Assembly (NCBI RefSeq): GCF_005887095.1
Contig: NZ_PNCI01000010.1
Location: forward strand, 1 to 64,000
Direction of reading: 5' to 3'
DNA from: Pseudoalteromonas rubra
Lineage (GTDB): Bacteria; Pseudomonadota; Gammaproteobacteria; Enterobacterales; Alteromonadaceae
Length of the DNA stretch: 64,000 bases
The position numbers and the translations under genes were made by a program. Below are positions 15,428 through 24,100 of this stretch, piece by piece. Numbering within the stretch: the stretch's first letter is position 1; each line of letters opens with the position of its first letter. Below the pieces are notes generated by a model. That model did no database searches and was not told the DNA's origin. It saw only the letters and a program-made list of their open reading frames with translations.

Positions 15428-16399
15428 TTATCCGCGATTGTGCGGTTGTGTGTAATCTATGTTCGGGCCTACAGGGACAACCTGGGTTGGGTTGATCATA
15501 GTGTGGCTGAAATAGTAGTGACGCTTAATATGATAAAAATCCACCGTCTCGGCCACGTTCGACCACTGATATAGCTCACGGATATACCCTGCTAGATTCG
15601 GATAGTCTTCAATTTGTTTCAGGTTACATTTAAAGTGGCCATGGTATACGCTGTCGAAGCGGATCAGTGTGGTAAACAAGCGCCAGTCTGCTTCGGTGAG
15701 TGTATCGCCCACCAGATAACGCTGCTTGCTCAGTCGTTGTTCCAGCTGTTCTAGGGCTTCAAATAAGGCCGTTACGGCTTCTTCGTAGGCTGCTTGTTCT
15801 GTCGCAAACCCTGCTTTATATACTCCGTTGTTGATTTTGTGATACACAAACTCGTTGATTTCATCAATGTCCTGACGCAACGCTTCAGGATAGTAATCAT
15901 CGCTGTTGCCCGTCAGTTCATTGAAGGCCGAATTGAACATGCGAATGATCTCGCTCGACTCATTACTAACAATCCGGTTGGTGTGTTTGTCCCAAAGGAC
16001 AGGCACAGTCACACGGCCAGAGTAATCTGTTTTATTGCGGGTGTACAGCTGGTGCATGTAGCTGTGCTCAAATAGCGTGTCACCACTGCTGAGCGTCTCC
16101 TTGTCAAAGGTCCAGCCGTGCTCCAGCATGTCCGGGCTAACCACAGAGACGTCAATATGGGCTTCAAGTTGCTTTAGCTTTCTAAAGATCAGGGTTCGAT
16201 GTGCCCAGGGACATGCCAGCGACACATACAAGTGATAACGGCCAGACTCGGCTTTGAAGCCGCTGTCTCCGCTCGGTCCTGCGCTCCCATCGGCGGTTAC
16301 CCAATTGCGCAACTGGGCGTCTTCACGTTGAAACTTACCCTGGTTACTTTTAGTGTCGTACCAGACATCATGCCATTTACCTTCAATCAATCGTCCCAT
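15428..16399 (-). CDS. Glutathionyl-hydroquinone reductase (omega-type GST)
   Basis: The protein has 323 aa. It reduces glutathionyl-hydroquinones to hydroquinones using glutathione and is cytosolic. The catalytic cysteine is Cys63 in SLACPWAHRT, the hallmark of the YqjG/PcpF/EcmB group. The N-terminal RNWV segment, the thioredoxin-like half with VPVLWDK and the SNESSEIIRMFNS glutathione-binding region, and an all-helical C-terminal half (YLVGDTLTEADWRLFTTLIRFD) are in order. Length is normal. A GAGGAC ribosome binding site precedes the start. It lies downstream of the pirin gene on the same strand (38 bp gap), so the two probably form a stress or quinone-detoxification operon. Confidence 0.9.
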   Translation of the reverse strand: MGRLIEGKWHDVWYDTKSNQGKFQREDAQLRNWVTADGSAGPSGDSGFKAESGRYHLYVSLACPWAHRTLIFRKLKQLEAHIDVSVVSPDMLEHGWTFDKETLSSGDTLFEHSYMHQLYTRNKTDYSGRVTVPVLWDKHTNRIVSNESSEIIRMFNSAFNELTGNSDDYYPEALRQDIDEINEFVYHKINNGVYKAGFATEQAAYEEAVTALFEALEQLEQRLSKQRYLVGDTLTEADWRLFTTLIRFDSVYHGHFKCNLKQIEDYPNLAGYIRELYQWSNVAETVDFYHIKRHYYFSHTMINPTQVVPVGPNIDYTQPHNRG

Positions 16400-16437
16400 T
16401 GTCTTGTCCTCTCAATTTGGTTAATTCTGACTATGCG

Positions 16438-17274
16438 TTAAATGCTACCGAATTTACCGGCATGATAGTCACGCACGGCCTGATGTAGCTCTTCCTGTGT
16501 ATTCATGACAAACGGCCCCATATGGGCAATTTTCTCCCCGATTGGCTGGCCTGCCAGCACCAGCATACCTGCTCCTTGCTCACCACTGCGCAGCTCTACA
16601 GGGTAAGATGGGTCAAGCTCCAGTTGATAGGTGGCGCTCAGGCGTGTATCGGCCAGGCTACCTGTGTGTATGTATACAAGCACTTTGCCAAAACCCGACA
16701 TATCAAGCGTGATCTGTTGCTGAGGGGGTAAAACCACATCTGCAATGGCGCCATTACCTGCTAAGTCATTTATCGGTGAACTGGCTGTTTGCCCTTCAAC
16801 TTGCCACTCTCCAGCCAGTGCCTTGAGCTCAGCGCCAGAGTGGGTGGCTATGACGGGTGCCTTGTGCTCTGTCGTATCCTGGTAACGGGGAGCGCGCATT
16901 TTGTCTTTGGCGGGCATATTGAGCCAGATCTGAAAACCGTGCATGCCCTGCTCGGCATCGCTCAATGGCATTTCCGAATGGATCACGCCGCGTCCGGTAC
17001 TCATCCATTGTACATCTCCGGCGCGAATGGCTTTTTTGTTACCCATCTGATCCTGATGTTCAAAGCCGCCCTTACGAATGTAGGTAAAGGTTTCAATACC
17101 GCGATGTGGATGTGGTGGAAAGCCAGCCATATAGTCACTGCTGTTGTCTGATTTCAGTTCATCGATCATCAAAAAGGGATCCAAACTTTTACCATCAAAG
17201 CCCGCGATCCGGGTGATGTTTACGCCTGCACCATCCTGCGTAGCCTGCGCTTTATTGATACGAATAATTTGCAT
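16438..17274 (-). CDS. Pirin family protein
   Basis: The protein has 278 aa. It is a bicupin of the pirin family, several members of which act as quercetin dioxygenases or redox-sensing regulators. The N-terminal cupin keeps all four metal ligands: His55 and His57 in PPHPHRGIET, and His99 and Glu101 in GRGVIHSEMP. FLMIDEL near 36 is also typical. The C-terminal cupin lacks metal ligands, as is usual. GAGG lies 5 bases before the ATG. It is first in a probable two-gene operon with the glutathionyl-hydroquinone reductase, a frequent pairing with quinone chemistry (inference). The substrate cannot be predicted. Confidence 0.9.
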   Translation of the reverse strand: MQIIRINKAQATQDGAGVNITRIAGFDGKSLDPFLMIDELKSDNSSDYMAGFPPHPHRGIETFTYIRKGGFEHQDQMGNKKAIRAGDVQWMSTGRGVIHSEMPLSDAEQGMHGFQIWLNMPAKDKMRAPRYQDTTEHKAPVIATHSGAELKALAGEWQVEGQTASSPINDLAGNGAIADVVLPPQQQITLDMSGFGKVLVYIHTGSLADTRLSATYQLELDPSYPVELRSGEQGAGMLVLAGQPIGEKIAHMGPFVMNTQEELHQAVRDYHAGKFGSI

Positions 17275-17515
17275 AAAAACCTCGTTGTCTGCGCCATCAG
17301 TTAAAGTTAGTCCAATGCGCTGTGTTTGCCTGATGAAGTCACTTTAGCAACGGTATCGAGAGAATGAAATTTGCAAATATTGAAGGTTTTGTTCGATTAA
17401 ATAGAATTTATATTGTTCATGGGCCGCTCAGTTTACCGATTGGATACTGGCTGCGTATAATAATAAGGTACGCCTAATCGCGGCTAACAGCGACAGGCAT
17501 CATAAGGAAAGCACA

Positions 17516-18481
17516 ATGAATAAAATCGGATTACTCGCCGCTGTGGTGAGTGTTGTATTACACACCCCCTTATCTGCGCAGGCGTTAGAACCAAGTTGGC
17601 ACTGTAATGAGCGAGCACTGGTGTTTAACAATAAAGCTGAGGACAACTTACATGCCTACCTGAGTTTTCTGGCGCGCAATCCCAGTATGTTTCCTCGCGG
17701 ACTCAATGACCAAGATCAGCAAAAATGGCATGCCGCTATCGATCAGTACCGTATACTGACAAGCCAACCCAGATATCACCCTTTGTTCAGTGACTCGGAA
17801 TTAAGCGAACTGACCCAGCACCTTTTGGAGCCCGATAATGTGATCACTGATTTACCAGTCAACGACCTGACGCGTGACTATTTTGCGGTGATGAGTAGCT
17901 ATCGGGATGAGATATGGCCACAACACCAGGCTCAGAATAAGGCCTGGACCGAGCACAGCATCGCACTACTCAATGAGTATGGTGACAGTGTTTGTTCACG
18001 ATTGAACGATATCTTCGGGACAGACGTGATTGTAGTGGAGCAACATCAGGTTTCTACCGTTGCCCGGCCTTTTACGCATGCTGGCGCATTTACCTCAGGC
18101 AGGAACTTTTTTACGTTTATCAATACATTTCAGGATGGTTATAAAGACTGGTTTGCACTCGAAATGGTATTTCATGAGGTGGCGCATACCAGTTTCCCCG
18201 ACTCTCCTTTATATCAGGCGTTGAAACACCAGGCGAAACAACAGGGCAAACAAGAAGCCTTTAAGTCACTGTGGCACCCCATGTTGTTTTATATTGTTGG
18301 TGAGGTAACCCGGCAATCACTCGCCGAACAGGGCCATGCCTTTGTACCTTATATCTCCTGGAAAGGAGTATATAAAAATCGCCAGGACGAGCTTGCTAAG
18401 CTAACGCGGTATTTACAGCCCTACATCGATGGCCAGGTGTCGCAGGAGGTGGCCATTAAAAACCTGATAGATGCCCTGTAA
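17516..18481 (+). CDS. Secreted protein with HExxH motif, putative zinc metallopeptidase
   Basis: The protein has 321 aa. A signal peptide of about 24 residues (MNKIGLLAAVVSVVLHTPLSAQA) predicts export. Helix-rich sequence follows, with HEVAH at 220-224 inside ALEMVFHEVAHTSF. This is the zinc-binding helix of zincin peptidases, and Glu221 would be the catalytic base. A third ligand is not obvious; Glu residues in IVGEVTRQSLAEQG, about 45 residues later, are candidates. I do not recognise a named family. AAGGAAAG lies about 8 bases before the ATG. The gene stands alone, divergent from pirin. Confidence 0.7.
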   Translation: MNKIGLLAAVVSVVLHTPLSAQALEPSWHCNERALVFNNKAEDNLHAYLSFLARNPSMFPRGLNDQDQQKWHAAIDQYRILTSQPRYHPLFSDSELSELTQHLLEPDNVITDLPVNDLTRDYFAVMSSYRDEIWPQHQAQNKAWTEHSIALLNEYGDSVCSRLNDIFGTDVIVVEQHQVSTVARPFTHAGAFTSGRNFFTFINTFQDGYKDWFALEMVFHEVAHTSFPDSPLYQALKHQAKQQGKQEAFKSLWHPMLFYIVGEVTRQSLAEQGHAFVPYISWKGVYKNRQDELAKLTRYLQPYIDGQVSQEVAIKNLIDAL

Positions 18482-18680
18482 AGGGCAAAATAATCGTCCT
18501 CTGCCTTGACCGATACCAAAATGTGGCATTTAATTTAGTCGGCTCGGTGGGCTGAGTAGCCTGGATTGTTGCAGCGGTTTGTTTCCGTTACACTACGGGC
18601 TGAAAGTAGGCAGACAAAGCCCATGTTTTTAGTGAGCGTCTTGCTGGCTGTCAGAGTCGGTAGTCAATAGAGTAATAATT

Positions 18681-19745
18681 ATGTTAGAGCAAATGCTGCT
18701 GAGCAACCTGAACAATAAAGCAGAACTCGATGATGAGTCGTTTGAGTATAAAAGTATCTTTTTAAGCTCAGTTGTTCCGGATCCCACCAATGGCCGTTTT
18801 TTACCTTCGATATGTATTGATGATGAAGATGCGCGCCTGTTTGTGGCCCGTAAATTAAGCAAGGCGCAACTCACTAAGCTTTATCAGGGCGAAAACCATG
18901 TTCTGATTGGTAAATCTATCATTATTAACTGTCTGGAGCACGGCTCAGAAGACTGGAAACGTGCTTCTCAGACCATAGGCTCAATCATAGAGTTGGGAGA
19001 CAACATTTCTGTATCTGAGATGATCCAGGCACCTACTTTGTACCCTATTGAGGACGGTCGCTTTCAAATTTTGACCGGTCACCGTCGCTTTTTTGCATTA
19101 GTATATGCAAAAGGGTATGGCGCTGCCGCCCAGTTTAAAGTCTACGACAGCAAGCCACTGCTTACTAAAGTGAAGCAGTTTCAGGAAAATGCCAGCCGTG
19201 AAGACTTACCTCAGTATGGCAAGCTACAGGCATTTTCAAATGCGGTAACTGAAATCGAACAGTTAAATAAAGCTCGCTTGCAATCTGGGTTATCGCGTCT
19301 CACAGTGCGAGAGGTCGTGCCTAAGCTCGGCATCTCAATGGGCGCGTACGATAACTACAAGGTCTTATCTCGCTACCCTGTGGTGATGTCCGCTTATGAA
19401 AGGGGCTGTAGTTACTCTTTTATAAAAATGAAGCGACTGATTTTGTCATTGGAATCCCAGTATAAAGAAGCACACAATAAGTTGACCCTGAATGCCATGG
19501 ACAAACGTGCGGTTTCAGAGCTGATTGAACAGCAATTACAGCGGATCAAAAAGCAGCCAGCGAAAAGTAAGCCTCCCTTTATTACCACGTCGTTTGGATC
19601 TCATACGGCTTTGCAAAGACTACTCACGCAAGATGTTACGCAACTGGCATGCGGGGTCGACTGGCCAACACTGGACTGGCAAGATAAGAAAGCCGTTTCA
19701 GAGGCGCTGGAGCGTGTTATTGCTCACCTTGAACAAGAGTCATAA
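18681..19745 (+). CDS. ParB/Spo0J-like DNA-binding protein without ParA partner
   Basis: The protein has 354 aa. A ParB N-terminal nuclease/CTPase-like region contains DGRFQILTGHRRFFALVYA (GHRR near 133-136), followed by VKQFQENASREDLP, matching the ENxxR motif near 168. A helix-turn-helix part comes next (LTVREVVPKLGISMGAYDNYKVLSRYPVVM) and a Lys-rich C-terminal region. The protein is longer at its N-terminus than chromosomal ParB, which resembles plasmid- or island-type ParB-like proteins. No parA gene adjoins it and no parS was recognised. It may be a transcriptional regulator, an orphan relic of an integrated element, or a partner of a distant ParA. It is the last recognisable gene before the NRPS locus. 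Confidence 0.75.
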   Translation: MLEQMLLSNLNNKAELDDESFEYKSIFLSSVVPDPTNGRFLPSICIDDEDARLFVARKLSKAQLTKLYQGENHVLIGKSIIINCLEHGSEDWKRASQTIGSIIELGDNISVSEMIQAPTLYPIEDGRFQILTGHRRFFALVYAKGYGAAAQFKVYDSKPLLTKVKQFQENASREDLPQYGKLQAFSNAVTEIEQLNKARLQSGLSRLTVREVVPKLGISMGAYDNYKVLSRYPVVMSAYERGCSYSFIKMKRLILSLESQYKEAHNKLTLNAMDKRAVSELIEQQLQRIKKQPAKSKPPFITTSFGSHTALQRLLTQDVTQLACGVDWPTLDWQDKKAVSEALERVIAHLEQES

Positions 19746-20566
19746 GCTGCAAAATCGTGCTTATGTCAGTGCTTTGCCGCATGTATCAGTGAACATAGCG
19801 GCATAATCTCGCCAACTCAGGGCCATTGCTTTATGGTCGATTATTGCGATTTACGATATTTTTCCGCCAGCATTATCCCACTACCATTGTTTATAAATAA
19901 GCATTTTCTTATTAATTATGTGCACTTTTTGAGTGTTTTTATCTGAGTGATCTGGCGCGTATATTGAGACAAGCATTTAAATATTCTGGCTTTAAACCGC
20001 CCCTCAGGTAGCAGGAGGTTAGCGTCATTCCAGTTTTGCAGTTCTGAAAATAAAGGGTGTTTTTCTCAGAATATGACAGTAAAAAGTCATTTAATTGTGT
20101 CATATTTATTACCTGATACATGAAAATATAATCTATAAAATAATCATATCAGTAAATGTCATGGTCACTGCAACCTTGTTGTCTGGGACAAGCTGATTTC
20201 CTTCTCAGCGGTACATTTTGAAACATATAATTCCTCAAACCGTCATGTTATTGTCCCGATGTGTGGGGTATAAATATCCCCAATGAACAACACTGACGAG
20301 GCTAGAGTAGTTAGCATCTGGCGGAGGAGCGTCAAGTTGTCAGTGCGGTAGAATACGATTTATCGGAGGACGAAAATTTAACCTATGTTTACTTTGTTAA
20401 TTATTTGTTTGAGTTGGGTTTTTCAGCGTTAAATTGTACTTCCTTATCAAGTTGACAGAGGTAAAAATAAAATAAACCCAATAAAAAGAGAGGTTTATTT
20501 TTCTGTTTTATGAAATTTATAATTTTAGAAACAAAAGTGTAGAAAAAAAGTGCAGATTACATAATA
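19746..20566. other. AT-rich intergenic region before the NRPS locus
   Basis: About 820 bp without a convincing gene. An imperfect hairpin (GCCGCATGT...ACATAGCGGC, about 19776-19802) follows parB. A minus-strand frame (19939-20103, 54 codons, AGGT 8 bases upstream) is possible but unsupported. A 10-bp AT-rich inverted repeat lies at 20469-20501. TTGACA occurs at 20452-20457 but has no good -10 at 16-18 bp. The composition is clearly more AT-rich than the flanking genes, as is common for regulatory or transferred DNA. Confidence 0.5.
20469..20501. terminator. AT-rich stem-loop, terminator or leader hairpin
   Basis: Arms AAAATAAACC and GGTTTATTTT are perfectly complementary (10 bp) around a 13-base loop and run into further T residues on the plus strand. 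It lies 66 bp upstream of the 84-aa ORF. It could terminate transcription from upstream or act as a leader structure for the downstream locus. Confidence 0.4.
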
Positions 20567-20821
20567 ATGCGCTTGCGTAAAACATTTAACACTTTGCAAT
20601 ACTTTTTAACATGGACTGATGAGATGAAAAATGACGCATTGACAGAGTTGGGCATCAATCTGAATATTCACAATATGAATTCAGACGCTGTAGATGTGCA
20701 GCTGCTCCATCATATCTTCAAACTGGCCTATGACTTTGGCTATAAAGACGGTTGTAGTGGTGTATATGTGTGCCCGGCTTCTTCACTACGTTCATTAAGT
20801 GGTTGTGAGCTTGACGCGTAA
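20567..20821 (+). CDS. 84-aa hypothetical protein upstream of the NRPS genes
   Basis: It reads MRLRKTFNTLQYFLTWTDEM and then KNDALTELGINLNIHN, with LLHHIFKLAYDFGYKDGCSG further on. An internal ATG at 20624 (MKNDALTEL) is an alternative start. The composition is protein-like (acidic helical middle, two Cys near the end), but no strong ribosome binding site precedes either ATG and I recognise no family. It is on the NRPS strand, 138 bp before the next small frame, and may be transcribed with the locus. It does not resemble MbtH or a known NRPS accessory protein. Confidence 0.45.
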   Translation: MRLRKTFNTLQYFLTWTDEMKNDALTELGINLNIHNMNSDAVDVQLLHHIFKLAYDFGYKDGCSGVYVCPASSLRSLSGCELDA

Positions 20822-20959
20822 GTCAGGCTATGAATTTATACATATCTTAGCGCTGCGATCCGATATACAGGCATGTCGGGGCGGTGCAATAGCAACATAA
20901 AAATCGAGGGGCTGGCCATGTTCGCATGGTGCTCTTCGTATCCCAATTCGCTTAATTAG

Positions 20960-21184
20960 GTGAGCTATTTTGTTGCGGAGAAATCGTGTTTTCGCACGAC
21001 GCATGATCTATGCGCTTTGATTGTCCGAAAGTTCTGGATAAATACAATCAAAATCGGGTTTTTCTCGCTGATAGTACAAGGGTTATGGCTGATTGGTTTT
21101 GTGTGCACCTGGCGACCTCAACTTATGTCGTGTCTGCCAGTGTTTTTCTTTATCATCAACTTGATTGCAAAAGCGAAAATATGA
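20960..21184 (+). CDS. Possible small two-helix membrane protein overlapping the NRPS-1 start
   Basis: A GTG-initiated frame of 74 codons contains two hydrophobic stretches (IGFFSLIVQGLWLIGFVC and LMSCLPVFFFIINLIA) split by a short charged turn (TWRPQ). Its TGA overlaps the ATG of NRPS-1 in the ATGA arrangement typical of translational coupling. That makes it more interesting than a random frame, but there is no clear ribosome binding site and no recognised homologue. It may serve only to deliver ribosomes to NRPS-1, or be chance. Confidence 0.3.
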   Translation: MSYFVAEKSCFRTTHDLCALIVRKFWINTIKIGFFSLIVQGLWLIGFVCTWRPQLMSCLPVFFFIINLIAKAKI

Positions 21185-24100
21185 AACAGTTCTTTTTACA
21201 GCTCAGTGAAAAAGGGATCAAACTCACTGTCGATGAACAAGGTAAGTTGCTCGTCAGGGGCAAGCTGAAAGCTCTGACTACAGAAGAAAAAGATTTTCTA
21301 AAGAACAATAAAGCGCAGATCATTGAGTCGATTCTGACACACCAAAAGGTGTCGGCTTCGTCTCCCATTGTTGCCACAAAACCTGAGTTGCATACTGATA
21401 CTGTATTGTCCTTTTCTCAGCGTCGATTGTGGTTTATCGACAAGCTCAATGGTGGCTCCAGTGAATACAATATGCCTATGGCATTTGAGGTGCACGGACA
21501 GCTGAACATCGGCAGGGTAGAGCAGGCCCTGAATGAGATAATACAACGCCATGAAGTATTAAGAACGGTTTTTTATGAGCGCGATGGTGAGCCCTGCCAG
21601 ATGGTGCTGGACAACACGTCGTTAACCATCACAGTGCAGGATCTGAGCGAGCAGTCAGACCCCCATGGTGCGGCTGACGCTTATCTTATCCGTGAAGCTG
21701 CCAGAACATTTGATTTGAGCAAGGACCTGATGGTGCGGGCCAGTTATTTGCAGCTGACACATGATGACAGCGCCGCCTGCCAGGCCATTTTAAGTTTCAA
21801 TATGCACCATATTGCCTCAGACGGTTGGTCGATGGATGTGCTGACCAAAGAGTTTTTTGCCATCTACCAGGCGCTTGAGCAGGACATGCAAAGTGGACTG
21901 GCGCCGCTGCCTATCCAGTATCGTGACTTTGCCTACTGGCAACAAAAAACCTTGGCCGGGGAAGGGTTAACCAAGCAACTGGATTACTGGCAACAGCAGT
22001 TGGAGAACTTGCCTGCACTGCATCAGCTGCCATTAGATGCAAACCGGCCCGCTGAAAAACAATACCAGGGAGCGCTGGTTACGGCACAGCTAAGCGGTAC
22101 TGTTGCAACTCAGTTACTGGAACTGGCCAGAGCCTTTCAGTTAACTCCTTTTATGTTGTTACATGGTGCCCTGGCGTTAGTATTAAGCCGACACAGTAAC
22201 AGCAAAGATATTGTAATTGGCAGTCCAGTCGCTAACCGTCAGGATCCGGCTCTGGCACCTTTGATCGGGTTTTTTGTCAACACCCTGGTGTTCAGAGTCA
22301 GCACAGCACATGACACTCTGAGCGATTATCTGGGCCATGTCAGAGCGGTACATCTGGGGGCACAGAGCAATCAGGATGTGCCTTTTGAGCAGTTGGTTGA
22401 AGTGCTTAATGTGCCCAGAAATAACGCTTACAGCCCACTATTTCAGATCTTACTGACCACAGACAACCAATATGGAACAGCGTCGTCAGACGCGCAGAGA
22501 ATACAGCTTGGGGCTGCCACTTTAGAGGCCATGCAGGAAGTCGCTCTGACCACCAAGTTTGATCTGGACATTCATATGTCAATGAACGAGGCGGGCGTGT
22601 CCATGGGCTGGACTTATGATATAACTCTGTTCAGCAAAGCACATATCAGTCAGTTGAGTCAGCACTTATGCAATGTGCTAAGCGCTTTGGCTGAGTTGGC
22701 CAAAGCGGGTGACTGGTCTGCCCGGCTTGCCGCGATACCGATGGAGAGTGAGCAAGAGCAGCATCAAGCGTTGGCGCTAGGCTGTGGCCGCGTAGTTGAC
22801 CCCAAGTACTCGGCTGTGCATCAATTACTTGAACATCAGGCCCAGGTCAATCCTGATGCCGTGGCAGTGGAAGCACAGGGGGCTCAGGTCACTTTTGCTC
22901 AGTTAAATGCACGTGCTGATGTATTGGCAAAGCGCCTGCTGACAGAGCATCAGGTGAGCATGGGCCAGCCGGTGGGCATTGTCGCACAGCGCAGTGTTGA
23001 CACTTTGTGCGGGATTGCCGCAATACTGAAAGCGGGTGGGGCTTATGTACCACTAGACCCCCAGGCGCCGGCAGACAGACTAAACTATATTGTCGGCGAA
23101 CTCTCACTGTCGCTGGTATTATCTCACTCGCTGGACTCTATTGCCGGAATGCCGTGCGTGAGGCTGGACGACCCCGCGCTGTGGCAACCTTCTGAACTGT
23201 CTGCCCAGCTCCCAGAGGTGGCGGCCGACAACCCGGCTTATATCCTGTATACCTCAGGCTCAACAGGCAGACCAAAAGGTGTCAGCCAGCGCCACAGCAC
23301 GTTGGTTAATCTGTGTATGCATCAGGCGTATGTTGACGGCATTACACAGCCCTACCGGACATTGCAATTTACGCCACTGACATTTGATGTATCAGCTCAG
23401 GAGCTGGCAACAAGCTGGTATACCGGATCTCCGTTGGTGCTCATGTCTCAGCAGCAAAAAGACCAGTTACAGGATCTGGGCACTCTGGTTGCAAAGCAGA
23501 ATATTGAGCGCTTATTCGTGCCACCAGCTGTGTTTGACCTGCTGGCCGAGCAGGCTACTCAACATCCGGGTATTCCTATGGCTGCACTTAAGCAAGTGTG
23601 TGTTGCCGGAGATGTGCTGAAGATCACCCCCAGCATTCGCGCATTTATGGCGCAGCATCCGCTGTGTGATTTATATAATCATTACGGGCCGACAGAGACG
23701 CATGTCGCCACCACCTATCTTCTACAAAACTCAAACGAAGAAGAAGTCAGTATAGGCCAGGCAATTGCCAACACGACTTGTCTGATCCTGGACGCCGATT
23801 TAGCGCCCGTGCCTGTGGGCTGTGTGGGTGAGCTCTTTGTTGCCGGACCGGGTGTGGCCTTGGGTTATTATAACAACCCAAGCCTGACTGAAGCGCGTTT
23901 TCTTGATAGATCGCAGTTGCAGGTGCCACAGACGGATGTCACGTGCGTCTACAAAACGGGCGACTTGGTGCGCATGACGTCACAGGGCAACTTGCAGTAT
24001 CTGGGCCGCAGTGATGAACAAATAAAAATTCGAGGTTTCCGCATTGAGCCGGGTGAGATAAGTGCGGTGCTTGAGTCCTGCCCAGAGGTGGAATCAGCGC

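Noticed and set aside
19939..20121. 54-60 codon minus-strand frame upstream of the NRPS locus
   Set aside because: A weak AGGT precedes one ATG, but the composition is unremarkable, the region is AT-rich and no family is recognised; it is noted only in the intergenic entry.
20386..20433. 15-codon frame (MFTLLIICLSWVFQR) after GGAGGA
   Set aside because: The spacing to the ribosome binding site is about 14 bases and nothing else supports a leader peptide.
20452..20480. TTGACA as the -35 of a sigma70 promoter for the NRPS locus
   Set aside because: No acceptable -10 is found at 16-18 bp, and the sequence downstream enters the AT-rich stem-loop.
21010..21180. N-terminal extension of NRPS-1 from ATG 21010
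   Set aside because: The extra 57 residues are unrelated to any NRPS start, while ATG 21181 begins exactly at a TubC docking domain, like NRPS-2, -3, -5 and -6.
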